Assembly (NCBI GenBank): GCA_035403085.1
Contig: DAONEM010000002.1
Span: 72,584-136,583, forward strand
Source: JAMOAD01 sp023621955
Lineage (GTDB): Bacteria > Acidobacteriota > Aminicenantia > JAMOAD01
Direction: 5' to 3'
DNA length: 64,000 bases
Below, in pieces: positions 24,590-33,184 of the stretch. The translations under genes were made by a program, and so were the position numbers. Each line of letters begins with the position of its first letter. Position 1 is the stretch's first letter. The notes beneath the pieces were generated by a model. The model was not told where the DNA came from. It made no database searches and worked only from the letters and a program-made list of their open reading frames with translations.

Positions 24590-27500
24590 AGAAGGGACGC
24601 CAGGCTTTGGAGGGGATCTTCGGGAAAGGGGAAGGAGACCTCCCATTGGCCAAGGTACCTCCCCTTCCGCTTCCTCACCGTATCGACCAGGGCGGAGTCG
24701 ACGACCGGAGAACCCGGGGAGAAGAGGATTCTGAGCGTACGAGCGCTCAGGTCCAACTTCTCGATCTTGAGGCGTTTGCACAGGAACCGGATTCGGATGG
24801 AGAAGAGGAGGTTCTCCACCTCCAGAGGGGGAGGGCCGAAGCGGTCGGCGATTTCCGAGGCCAGGGCGTCCAGGGAGACCTCGTCTTGGAGGGAAGAGAG
24901 CCTCTGGTAGAGGGTGAGCCTCTGGGAAGAGGAAGAGAGGTACCCTTCGGGAACGGCATAGGAGAGGGGCAGGTTGATCTCCGGCGAGGCCTCCTCTTCG
25001 ACCTTCTCCCCCTTGAGCTCCTTGACGGCGTTTTCCAGGAGGCGGAGGTAGTATTCGAAGCCCACCTGTTCGAGGTTGCCGTGCTGTTCGGCTCCGAGGA
25101 GGTTGCCGGCGCCGCGGATCTCCAGGTCCATGGCGGCGAGGCGAAAGCCAGAACCGAGGTCCTGAAACTCTTGGATTGCCTTGAGCCGCTGTCTGGCCTT
25201 GGGGGTGAGGGCCTCTCTGCTGTTGATGAGGAGGTAGGCGTAGGCCTTCCTCTGGGAGCGTCCAACCCTTCCCCTGAGCTGGTAGAGTTGGGCGAGACCG
25301 AAGTTCTGGGCGTCCACGACGATCAGGGTGTTGACGTTGGGGATGTCGATCCCGTTCTCGATGATCGTCGTCGAGAGGAGCAGAGAGGTCCTCTGGGTCA
25401 GAAAGTCCATGAGGGTTCTCTCCACGAGCCTGGACTCCATTTTGGCGTGGATCACGCCGATCGAGAGGCCCGGGAGAATCTTGACAAGGAACTCCCGGAA
25501 AGAGTCGATCTTTTCGATGTTGTTGTAGACAACGAAGACCTGGCCGCCCCTGTTCAACTCTTTTTCGACAGCCTCTTTGACAAGATCGGCGGAGAATTCG
25601 TCCACATAGGTGGCGACGGACATCCGGCCGGGGGGAGGCGTCTCGATGAGACTCATGTCTTTGACTCCCGAGAAGGCCATGTTCAGGGTCCGGGGGATGG
25701 GGGTCGCGCTCATGGTGAGGACGTCGATCTTCTCCTTCCACTTGAGAATCTTCTCCTTCTGTTTCACGCCGAAGCGCTGTTCTTCGTCGATGACCAGAAG
25801 GCCGAGGTTCTTGAAGAGAACCTTGTCGGAGAGGAGGGAGTGGGTTCCGATCAGGATGTCCAGAGTGCCTTTGCGGAGCCTCTCCAGGATGTCCGCCTTC
25901 TCCTGGGGCGTGGTCGTCCGGCTCAAAGAGGCGATCTTGATGGGGAAGGTGGAGAAGCGGCGGGAGAAGGTTTGCATGTGCTGGTAGACGAGGATGGTGG
26001 TCGGGCAGAGGACCACGGCCTGCTTGTGGTTGATAACGGCCCTGAAGACGGCCCTCATGGCCACCTCGGTCTTTCCGAAACCGACGTCCCCACAGAGAAG
26101 CCTGTCCATAGGCTTATCGGAAGACATGTCCAGGGAGATCTCTTCCCAGGCGGTAGATTGATCTTCCGTGGGCTCGTACTCGAAGGCCCCTATGAACTCC
26201 TCTTCCCAATCGTCGCCGTGGGGAAGAGCGACACCGGAGGCGGCCATCCTCTTGGCGTAGAGGTCCAGAAGGTCTTTGGCGACCTTGAAGACTCCGGCCT
26301 TGACTCTCTCGTTGGTCCGTTCCCAGTTCTTGCTCCCCAACTTGTCCAGGGGAGGCCGGTAATCACCGCTCCCGGAGTAGCGGTAGATGGCGTCCAAGGC
26401 GTTGACGGTGATATAGACCTTGTCGCTTCCGGCGTAGCCGATGACGATGTAGTCGTTGATCGTCCCGGCGGCGGTCATCCTCTGAACCCCGAGGAACTCT
26501 CCGATCCCGTAACGGGTGTGGACTACCAGGTCCCCCTCTTTCAGATCCTGAAGCTTTGTCAGGAAGGGTTTCAGCTTGCTCTCTTCCTTCTTCTTCGTCG
26601 CTTCCGGGGGGAAGAGGAGAGAGGTCGGTACGAAGGTGAAGCCCCCCGAGGGGTTTCGAAACCCCGAAGGGATCCGTCCCGGGAGGACCCGGGCTCTCTT
26701 CTCCAGCCCTTGCTCCCGGAGGTGCTCCTCCAGAAGGTGGCGCCTCTTCTCTGTGTCGGCAAAGAAGAGATACTCCTCTCTCTCTTCGGCCAGGCTCTTC
26801 CAGAGGGTGGCCGGAGTGAGGGCGAGGGGGAGGTACCCGAGGGAGGGGGCCGCTTCTCTGGCCCCCAGGTCGAGGAAGGAGAGAGAGGGTTCCGGAGGGG
26901 AGAGTGTGAAAAGCTCGTCCGGCAGGAGCCCGTCTCCGGCGGCGGATTCCTCCTTCCACCTCTCCCGGAGCTTTCGTAGGCTCTCTTGGATTCCTTCCAC
27001 GGTCTCCCAGGCGACCAGGAGATCCTGGGGCAGAGGGGAGAGCTCCTGGGGGAGAAGGAGCCGGAGGAGCTCCTCCCCCGGGAAGGGGTGGTTCTCCCGC
27101 CAGCTCAGATCCAGTTCTTCGCCCCTGCGGGCGAGACCCTCCGGGGCGTCGCCCCTTTCTATCAGGTCGAGAATCTCCATCCTCTCGTCCGGCAGAAGAT
27201 GCTCAGTCAGGGAGGGGACGAGGATTCGGGAAACCCTCTCTTCCGTCCTCTGGGTGGAGGGGGAGAAGGTTCGCAGCGAGAAGAGGTCGTCCCCCTCGAA
27301 GTCCAGACGGAAGGGGAGAGGGGAGAGGGGGGAGAAGAGGTCGATCAGGTTGCCCCGGGAGGAGAACTCCCCCGGGGAGAGGACCAGGTCGGTGGCGGTG
27401 TAACCGTAGAGGAGAAGCTTCTCCTCCAGGGCCTCTCTCGATGGGGCATCGTCGGGGGCGATGGAGAGAAAGTAGCTTTTCAGAGCTCTCGCCGGGGGAA

Positions 27501-27897
27501 GGGGAAGGAGGAGGGAGGAGGGGGAGGCGAGGATTACCCGGGGTCCGGTGGAGGGGGAGAGGAGGGAGAGAAAGGTCTTCAGCCTCTCTTGGACATGGAA
27601 GAGGGGAGGCTTGCGGAGCCTGTGGGGGGAGTGGTGGAGGGCGGGGAGCGTGGAGGGACGCACGGCCAGGTCAAAGAGGGAAAGGTACCCCTCCAGGTCC
27701 CGCTGAAGGTCTTCCAGGGGAGAGGTTGTGACCAGGAGGAGCTCCTTGGGAACCTTCCGAAGAAGGTGGGAGAGGAGGTGGGCCAAGCCGCCCTCGGAGG
27801 GTCTGAGGAGGGAGACCCTCTCTCCCTTGGCGAGGCTATCCGTTAAGGAGAGAAAGGATGGCTTGGAGGAGAGGAAGAGGAGTGGCGAAGTCTCCAT
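24556..27897 (-). CDS. mfd: Transcription-repair coupling factor Mfd
   Basis: 1113 aa. The UvrB-like N-terminal region (1 to about 400) is divergent. Next come the RNA polymerase interaction domain (about 450-520, GDLVVHTRYGIGEF), the RecG-like translocase with GDVGFGKTEVA (602-612) and DEEQRFG (704-710), and the TRG and D7 regions. Mfd removes stalled RNA polymerase and recruits UvrA. The ATG at 27897 is chosen because an extended -10 (27906-27914) puts +1 about 2 nt upstream; an ATG at 27915 lies upstream of that +1. It diverges from gcvT and converges with recO. Confidence 0.96.
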   Translation of the reverse strand: METSPLLFLSSKPSFLSLTDSLAKGERVSLLRPSEGGLAHLLSHLLRKVPKELLLVTTSPLEDLQRDLEGYLSLFDLAVRPSTLPALHHSPHRLRKPPLFHVQERLKTFLSLLSPSTGPRVILASPSSLLLPLPPARALKSYFLSIAPDDAPSREALEEKLLLYGYTATDLVLSPGEFSSRGNLIDLFSPLSPLPFRLDFEGDDLFSLRTFSPSTQRTEERVSRILVPSLTEHLLPDERMEILDLIERGDAPEGLARRGEELDLSWRENHPFPGEELLRLLLPQELSPLPQDLLVAWETVEGIQESLRKLRERWKEESAAGDGLLPDELFTLSPPEPSLSFLDLGAREAAPSLGYLPLALTPATLWKSLAEEREEYLFFADTEKRRHLLEEHLREQGLEKRARVLPGRIPSGFRNPSGGFTFVPTSLLFPPEATKKKEESKLKPFLTKLQDLKEGDLVVHTRYGIGEFLGVQRMTAAGTINDYIVIGYAGSDKVYITVNALDAIYRYSGSGDYRPPLDKLGSKNWERTNERVKAGVFKVAKDLLDLYAKRMAASGVALPHGDDWEEEFIGAFEYEPTEDQSTAWEEISLDMSSDKPMDRLLCGDVGFGKTEVAMRAVFRAVINHKQAVVLCPTTILVYQHMQTFSRRFSTFPIKIASLSRTTTPQEKADILERLRKGTLDILIGTHSLLSDKVLFKNLGLLVIDEEQRFGVKQKEKILKWKEKIDVLTMSATPIPRTLNMAFSGVKDMSLIETPPPGRMSVATYVDEFSADLVKEAVEKELNRGGQVFVVYNNIEKIDSFREFLVKILPGLSIGVIHAKMESRLVERTLMDFLTQRTSLLLSTTIIENGIDIPNVNTLIVVDAQNFGLAQLYQLRGRVGRSQRKAYAYLLINSREALTPKARQRLKAIQEFQDLGSGFRLAAMDLEIRGAGNLLGAEQHGNLEQVGFEYYLRLLENAVKELKGEKVEEEASPEINLPLSYAVPEGYLSSSSQRLTLYQRLSSLQDEVSLDALASEIADRFGPPPLEVENLLFSIRIRFLCKRLKIEKLDLSARTLRILFSPGSPVVDSALVDTVRKRKGRYLGQWEVSFPFPEDPLQSLASLLQGWIPPPLQA

Positions 27898-27905
27898 AGA
27901 GAGGG

Positions 27906-27914
27906 ATTCTACCA
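27906..27914 (-). promoter_or_regulatory. Extended -10 promoter of mfd, leaderless
   Basis: Minus strand TGGTAGAAT: an extended -10 (TGn plus TAGAAT). No good -35 is visible at normal spacing, as expected for the extended type. The +1 is about 27899, 2 nt from the ATG at 27897. Confidence 0.5.
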
Positions 27915-28041
27915 TAACCTGAAGAAAAGGGGAAAAGTCGGCGGTCAAGGGGCGAGGCCTTCCGCGACTAGGGGTGGCGAATATCCGTGGGAAAACAGGG
28001 GCGGAGGATCTTTTTCGCCTCCTCCCCGCCGGGGCGTGCGG

Positions 28042-28070
28042 TTGACACCTTGGGGCGTTGGTGGTAACTT
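28042..28070 (+). promoter_or_regulatory. Promoter of the gcvT-dNK-panBCD run
   Basis: -35 TTGACA (28042-28047), 17-nt spacer, -10 TAACTT (28065-28070). +1 about 28077; the 32-nt leader carries AAAGGAG before the gcvT ATG at 28109. The rest of the 211-nt mfd-gcvT spacer shows nothing else I can identify. Confidence 0.6.
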
Positions 28071-28108
28071 TCCCATAGACTTGAAAAACAACGTTAAAGG
28101 AGTGTGGA

Positions 28109-29212
28109 ATGAAACTGACGACTCTCAACGGTGCTCACAAGAAGCTTGGGGCGAAGATGGTCTCTTTTGCCGGATTCGAGATGCCTCTCTGGTACAAGAG
28201 CGCGACGAAGGAGCATATGGCCGTTCGGGAAAAGGTTGGACTCTTCGACGTCTCCCATATGGGGGAGGTCTTTGTGAAAGGGCCGGAGGCCGAGAAGTTT
28301 CTGAACCACATCACCTGTAACGATGTTGCCAAACTTCAGCCCGGCCGGATCCACTACAACGTTCTCATGACCCCCAAGGGCTCTTTCGTGGACGACCTGT
28401 TGATCTACAAGAGAGCTGACAACGACTACCTGGTCGTCGTCAACGCCTCCAACAAGGATAAAGACTACGCCTGCATTCTCGAACAGAGCGGCCGGTTCGA
28501 CGTCGCCCTCGACGATCTCACCGATCTCTACACTCAGATCGCCGTCCAGGGACCTAAGGCTCAGGAGCTTCTCCAGGGTCTTACCGATGCCGACCTCTCT
28601 ACGATCAAGTACTACCGCTTCGTGGAGGCGAAGGTCCTGGGAATCGACGCCATCGTTTCCCGCACCGGCTATACCGGAGAAGATGGTTTCGAGATCTACT
28701 TCAAGGGAGGAGTCGCCGAGGCCGAGAAGATCTGGTTCACCCTTCTGGAGAAGGGGGAACCCTTGGGCGTGACCCCCTGCGGATTGGCCGCCAGGGACAG
28801 CCTGAGGCTCGAGGCGAAGATGCCCCTTTACGGGAACGACATCGGCGATACGACGACGGTTCTTGAGGCCGACCTCGGGTGGATCGTCAAGTTGGACAAG
28901 GGTGATTTCGTCGGCCGTTCGGTGTTGGAGCAGCAGCACCGGGAGGGTGTCGGCAAGCTTCTCGTAGGCTTTGAGATGGTCGACGAGGCCATCCCCCGTC
29001 CCCACGGTGAGATCTTCTTGAAGCTCGAGGATCAGGAATCCGTCTCCTTTGCCACTTCCGCCGGGTACATGCCCTTCATCAAACGGAACATCGGCATGGC
29101 CTACCTTCCCATCGCCGCCTCCGCAGTGGGAACCGAGATTTGGGTGGAGATCCATAAAGAGAAGAAGAGGGCCAAGGTTGTGCCTACGCCTTTCTACTCT
29201 CGGAAGAAATAG
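28109..29212 (+). CDS. gcvT: Aminomethyltransferase GcvT (glycine cleavage T protein)
   Basis: 367 aa, normal length. It moves the methylene of the aminomethyl-lipoyl H protein to THF. Family stretches visible are FAGFEMPLWY (about 20), GLFDVSHMGE (about 44), SRTGYTGEDGFEIY (about 184) and AARDSLRLEA (about 230). The start has AAAGGAG upstream. No gcvH or gcvP is in the window, but a lipoate ligase is encoded at 57.0-57.8 kb. A 6-bp stem-loop follows the stop. Confidence 0.96.
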   Translation: MKLTTLNGAHKKLGAKMVSFAGFEMPLWYKSATKEHMAVREKVGLFDVSHMGEVFVKGPEAEKFLNHITCNDVAKLQPGRIHYNVLMTPKGSFVDDLLIYKRADNDYLVVVNASNKDKDYACILEQSGRFDVALDDLTDLYTQIAVQGPKAQELLQGLTDADLSTIKYYRFVEAKVLGIDAIVSRTGYTGEDGFEIYFKGGVAEAEKIWFTLLEKGEPLGVTPCGLAARDSLRLEAKMPLYGNDIGDTTTVLEADLGWIVKLDKGDFVGRSVLEQQHREGVGKLLVGFEMVDEAIPRPHGEIFLKLEDQESVSFATSAGYMPFIKRNIGMAYLPIAASAVGTEIWVEIHKEKKRAKVVPTPFYSRKK

Positions 29213-29215
29213 GGC

Positions 29216-29232
29216 CCACCGGTCTTCGGTGG
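29216..29232 (+). other. Small stem-loop between gcvT and kinase gene
   Basis: CCACCG (29216-29221) and CGGTGG (29227-29232) around a 5-nt loop, 4 nt after the gcvT stop. There is no T-run, so it is more likely an mRNA 3'-protecting or processing element than a terminator. Confidence 0.35.
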
Positions 29233-29260
29233 CGGCTTTGGTCTCGCCGAGGGAAGGGCG

Positions 29261-29917
29261 ATGAACCTTCCGCCTATCGGCTCTATTGCCGTCGAGGGTC
29301 CGCCAAAGAGCGGGAAGAGGATCCTCGCGGAACTTCTGGCGCGCAAGAGCGGGGGGCGTCTCGTTGAGGATGTCCGGGAGAATCCTTACCTGGAGAGTTT
29401 TCTCAGGAGGCCCGAAGACGAGAGGGCTCCGATTCTCACCCAGTTGGTCTTCCTCGTTCAGAGAGGGTTGACACTCCTCTCCCTCAACCAGAAGAGTCTT
29501 CTCCCGGGGCCTGTGTTTACGGACTTCCTGCTGGAGAGGGACAAGCTTTACGCCTTGCAGTTTCTGAAAGACGATGAGTTTTATCTCTACGATAGGCTCT
29601 ACGCCTTGATGGAGAAGAACACGAGAAGACCGGATCGGGTTTGCTTCCTCCAACTCTCTACCCCGGAGCTGTTGAAGAGGGTCGAGCTCTACGGAACCCC
29701 TTCGGAGAAGAGGGTCTCCCCGAGCCTCTGGGGGGCTTTGAACGAGGCCTTCCAATACTTTGTCTTTCACTACCAGGGGACTCCTTCCCTGGTCGTCAAG
29801 GCCGACAACCTGGACTTTCGTAAAGGGAACCTCGGAGTCGACGAGATCTGGCGGGAGCTCCGGAACATGGACGGGAGGAAGCAGTTCTTCTTCCTCGAAG
29901 AGGGGAGAAAGGAATGA
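29261..29917 (+). CDS. Deoxynucleoside kinase family protein
   Basis: 218 aa. A P-loop reading GPPKSGKR lies at about 14-21, next to IAVEG typical of deoxynucleoside kinases. FTDFLLERDKLYALQFL (about 87-103) matches the DxxxxKDxxFA helix that bears substrate contacts. Arg/Lys replaces the usual Ser/Thr after GK, a variation seen in some family members. It likely phosphorylates a deoxynucleoside in salvage. The end overlaps panB by 4 nt (ATGA); kinase genes of this family next to pan genes are familiar in Acidobacteria-like genomes. Confidence 0.82.
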   Translation: MNLPPIGSIAVEGPPKSGKRILAELLARKSGGRLVEDVRENPYLESFLRRPEDERAPILTQLVFLVQRGLTLLSLNQKSLLPGPVFTDFLLERDKLYALQFLKDDEFYLYDRLYALMEKNTRRPDRVCFLQLSTPELLKRVELYGTPSEKRVSPSLWGALNEAFQYFVFHYQGTPSLVVKADNLDFRKGNLGVDEIWRELRNMDGRKQFFFLEEGRKE

Positions 29918-30699
29918 AGGGGAAAAAGGTGACCGTTCCCGGAATCATCCGGAAGAAGGGGAAGGAGAGGATCGTGGCCCTTACGGCCTACGATTTTCTC
30001 TCCGCCGGCATCGTCGAGAGGGCCGGAACCGATGTCGTCCTGGTGGGGGACAGCCTGGCGATGGTGGTGTTGGGGCATCCCAACACTCTCCAAGTGACCA
30101 TGGAGGCCATGATCCACCACCTGAAGGCGGTCCGGAGGGGGCTCACACTTCCCCTCTTGGTCGCCGATATGCCCTACGGAAGCTACCACGTTGACAGGGC
30201 TTCCACGGCGCGAAACGCTCTTAGGCTTGTCCAGGAGGGGGGCGCCGAGGCTGTCAAGGTTGAGGGGGCGAGAAGAGAAACGATCGAAGCCATCCGGGAG
30301 TGTGAGATCCCCGTGATGGGCCACCTCGGTCTGACACCCCAATCGGTCAACCGGTTGGGAGGTTACGGAAGGCAGGGGAACACCCCGGAGGATGAGGAGA
30401 GAATCCTCGGGGAGGCCAAGCTTCTGGAGAGCCTCGGCGTCTTCTCCATCGTCTTGGAGAACGTTCCCGCCGCCTTGGCCGAGAGGGTGACCCGGGAACT
30501 TTCGGTTCCCACGATCGGTATCGGCGCCGGGCCCAAGTGTGATGGTCAGATTCTGGTCTTTCACGATCTGTTGGGACTCACTCCGGAGCCCCCTCCCTTC
30601 GTGAAGGCCTACGGGGAGTTTGGCGCTCAGATGGAAGAGGCTTTGCGCAGGTATGGAGAGGATGTCCGTATGGGCGTCTTCCCGAGGGAGGAAGAGTGA
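29914..30699 (+). CDS. panB: 3-methyl-2-oxobutanoate hydroxymethyltransferase
   Basis: 261 aa. It makes ketopantoate from 2-oxoisovalerate and methylene-THF, the first step toward pantothenate. Key parts are LTAYDFLSAGIVERAG (about 24), VGDSLAMV (Asp binds the metal, about 44) and VMGHLGLTPQS. It is part of the overlapping block panB-panC-panD and shares one-carbon units with gcvT. Confidence 0.97.
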   Translation: MKGKKVTVPGIIRKKGKERIVALTAYDFLSAGIVERAGTDVVLVGDSLAMVVLGHPNTLQVTMEAMIHHLKAVRRGLTLPLLVADMPYGSYHVDRASTARNALRLVQEGGAEAVKVEGARRETIEAIRECEIPVMGHLGLTPQSVNRLGGYGRQGNTPEDEERILGEAKLLESLGVFSIVLENVPAALAERVTRELSVPTIGIGAGPKCDGQILVFHDLLGLTPEPPPFVKAYGEFGAQMEEALRRYGEDVRMGVFPREEE

Positions 30700-31568
30700 A
30701 GGTTTGCAGGACCGTCCAAGAGTTGCGGGAGGCTACACGGGTGTGGAGGGGGAAGGGTGAGAGCTTGGGCTTCGTTCCCACCATGGGGTGTCTCCACCGG
30801 GGGCATCTCTCCCTGGTTGAGAGGAGCCGGAGGGAGAACGACAAGACCGTCGTCTCTATCTTCGTCAACCCCCTTCAGTTCGGGCCCAAAGAGGACTTCT
30901 CCGTCTACCCTCGAACCGAGGAGGAGGATCGGCGGGTCTTGGAGCAGGGGGGAGCGGACCTCCTCTTCCTGCCCCGGGTGGAGGAGATCTACCCTCCCGG
31001 TTTTCAGACCTACTGCGAAGTCACACAACTCACAAAGCCTCTCTGCGGCCTCACCCGGGAGGGGCACTTCCGGGGTGTCACGACGGTGGTTCTGAAGCTC
31101 TTTAACATCGTCTCCCCCCAGAGGGCCTACTTCGGCCAAAAGGATGCCCAACAGGCGATTGTCCTGACCAGGATGGTTGAAGACCTCGCCCTGAACATCA
31201 ACCTTCGGGTCTGTCCCATCCTTCGGGAGCAGGACGGTCTCGCCCTGAGCTCCCGAAACAGGTACCTCTCCCGCGAGGAGAGGGAGCAGGCGCCCGGCCT
31301 TTCCAGGGCCCTGGGGAGAGCCGAAAGTCTCTTCCTGGAAGGCGAGAGAGGGGCTCGGGTCTTGAGAGATGCTGTTCGAGAGGAGTTGGGGAGGCTACCC
31401 CTCTTCACGCCGGAGTACGTGGAGCTGGTCGATCTCGGGACCCTTCTGCCGGTGGAGAGGGTCGAAAGCAAGGCCCTCCTCCTTCTCGCGGGGCGTCTGG
31501 GACGGACGCGGCTCATCGATAACATCGTCCTTGGAGGAACCTATGTTGATCTCGGTACTCAAGAGTAA
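30696..31568 (+). CDS. panC: Pantothenate synthetase
   Basis: 290 aa. It condenses pantoate and beta-alanine using ATP. The HIGH-type motif is HRGH in PTMGCLHRGHLSLV (about 28-41), and the KMSKS-equivalent loop is LSSRNRYLS (about 183). The GTG start at 30696 overlaps the panB stop (GTGA). The gene overlaps panD by 26 nt at its 3' end. Confidence 0.97.
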   Translation: MKVCRTVQELREATRVWRGKGESLGFVPTMGCLHRGHLSLVERSRRENDKTVVSIFVNPLQFGPKEDFSVYPRTEEEDRRVLEQGGADLLFLPRVEEIYPPGFQTYCEVTQLTKPLCGLTREGHFRGVTTVVLKLFNIVSPQRAYFGQKDAQQAIVLTRMVEDLALNINLRVCPILREQDGLALSSRNRYLSREEREQAPGLSRALGRAESLFLEGERGARVLRDAVREELGRLPLFTPEYVELVDLGTLLPVERVESKALLLLAGRLGRTRLIDNIVLGGTYVDLGTQE

Positions 31569-31899
31569 GCTTCACCAGGCGAGGGTCACGGATAAGAACA
31601 CCCTCTATATGGGATCGATCACCATCGATCGGGAGCTCATGGACTTCGCCGGTCTCCGCCCTTACGAGAGGGTGGAGGTCTACGACATAGAGAACGGAGA
31701 ACGTTTCGCCACTTACGTGATCGAAGGCGAGAGGGGGGGGAGAGGGATCGTCGTCAACGGCGCCGCCGCCAGGAGGGTCGAGGCCGGGGACAGGGTCATC
31801 GTCGCCGCCTACGCCCTCATCGGACCCGACGAAGAGGTAAGGCCGAAAGTTGTGCTCCTGGACGAGGAGAACAGGGTGATCGACGGTGCAAAGGGGTAG
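31543..31899 (+). CDS. panD: Aspartate 1-decarboxylase proenzyme
   Basis: 118 aa. It makes beta-alanine for PanC. The self-cleavage site Gly-Ser is visible in YMGSITID (about 22-29), which yields the pyruvoyl group on the Ser. The ATG at 31543 lies inside panC and has GGAGG 5 nt upstream. The 3' end overlaps the next gene by 14 nt. Confidence 0.96.
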   Translation: MLISVLKSKLHQARVTDKNTLYMGSITIDRELMDFAGLRPYERVEVYDIENGERFATYVIEGERGGRGIVVNGAAARRVEAGDRVIVAAYALIGPDEEVRPKVVLLDEENRVIDGAKG

Positions 31900-33184
31900 G
31901 GCCCTCCTCCTTCTGCTTCTTCTGCCCGCATTTCTCGGGGCTCAGGAGAATCTCTTTTCTTACAGGATCCCGGAAAACGGGATCTCCCTCTACCTCTTGC
32001 CGGATTTCAAGGTCCCCGTCGCCGCCTCGGCGATCTTCTTCCGTGGGGGGTCGTCCCAGGATCCGCCGGGGAGGAAGGGAACCCTCAACGTCCTCAAGTA
32101 CCTGATGTTCGGTCAGACAGAGAGCCTCGCCTCCCATGAGTACCTCTTCTTCTTCCTGGACAGCGGAGGAAAGGCCGATGGCTATACGGCCAAGGACTAC
32201 CTTGTCCTCTACGAAGTCTTTCCCTACTTCTATACGAACTCTGTCCTCTGGTTGGAGTTCGAGCGGTTGAAAGGGCTGAAGCCGACACCGGAAGATGTGG
32301 ACAAGGCTAAGGCCTTGGCCCTGAGGGAGATCGCCGCCGAGAAGAGGAACAACCCCCTCTATTCCTCGCTCAAGAGGCTTGAGGGGCTCATCTACGGGGA
32401 GAGTTCGCCCTTCGCCCACTCTCCGGAAGGGGAAGAGCGGGCTATCCAAAGCCTTACCTACCAGGAGGTGGCCTCCCTCTACAGGAGGATCTTCTTCCCC
32501 GGGAACTTGACCCTCTTCTTCGGGGGGAACATCGATGTTCAGGAGGTCAGTCAGCAGAGCGTCTCCTTCTACTCCAAGCTTGTTTCCGGAGGGGAACCCT
32601 ACCCTCTGCGCAGGGAGACCGATAACGGCCCCCTCCCCACAGGGCGCTACTTCTGGCCCTCCGAGGGAGGACTCTATGTCAGCCACTTCGCCTACCGTTT
32701 TCCCGCCCCGGACTCCCTCTCCAACTACTTTCTCTACAGGCTCATCGAGATGGCCTTCGAGGGAGCCTTCAGGCAGGAGGTTCTCAAGGACCTCAAGGTT
32801 GAGATTCGGAGTGACTGGGAGACGGATAGCCTCTTCTCCCAGGGAGGGTCTTACATCAGAGTCTCCCTCTTCACGGGCAGGAAGCTGGACTATATCAAGG
32901 CTAGACTCTCCCAGGCGAGGGTGGCCTCTGCCTTGCGGGAGAGGCCCATGGACGGCGGAGAGTTCTCCCTCTTGAAGGGGAGGCTCCTCTCCCGGCTCCT
33001 CCACGATCTGGAGTCCCAAGAGACCAAGATTCCGCAGATCGCCGAGCTTTACAGCCTCTTCGGGACGGTTCCCCAAGAGAGCGCACTGATCAGGGCGATC
33101 AAGAGCTTGAACGTCTATGACCTTCTCAGGGTTGCCAAGAAGACCCTGGGAGAGAACAGGAGCGTGGTCCTTGAGAGCCGTTGA
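31886..33184 (+). CDS. M16 peptidase-like protein, catalytic motif lost (A)
   Basis: 432 aa with an N-terminal signal (MQRGRALLLLLLLPAFLG). The M16 fold is clear: NGISLYLLPDFKVPVAASAIFFRGG, PGRKGT, DGYTAKDYLVLYEVFP. At the place where active members read HxxEH it reads NVLKY, so all three residues (His, Glu, His) are replaced. It is therefore probably non-catalytic. The GTG start at 31886 overlaps panD and has AGGGTGA 7 nt upstream. It is followed, with a 14-nt overlap, by a second M16-like gene, as in heterodimeric M16B proteases. Confidence 0.85.
   Translation: MQRGRALLLLLLLPAFLGAQENLFSYRIPENGISLYLLPDFKVPVAASAIFFRGGSSQDPPGRKGTLNVLKYLMFGQTESLASHEYLFFFLDSGGKADGYTAKDYLVLYEVFPYFYTNSVLWLEFERLKGLKPTPEDVDKAKALALREIAAEKRNNPLYSSLKRLEGLIYGESSPFAHSPEGEERAIQSLTYQEVASLYRRIFFPGNLTLFFGGNIDVQEVSQQSVSFYSKLVSGGEPYPLRRETDNGPLPTGRYFWPSEGGLYVSHFAYRFPAPDSLSNYFLYRLIEMAFEGAFRQEVLKDLKVEIRSDWETDSLFSQGGSYIRVSLFTGRKLDYIKARLSQARVASALRERPMDGGEFSLLKGRLLSRLLHDLESQETKIPQIAELYSLFGTVPQESALIRAIKSLNVYDLLRVAKKTLGENRSVVLESR

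Noticed and set aside
23884..26979. 1031-codon open frame on the plus strand opposite mfd
   Set aside because: It is a low-complexity shadow frame across recO and antisense to mfd, full of Gly/Glu/Arg runs, with no domain. recO and mfd on their own frames have clear motifs.
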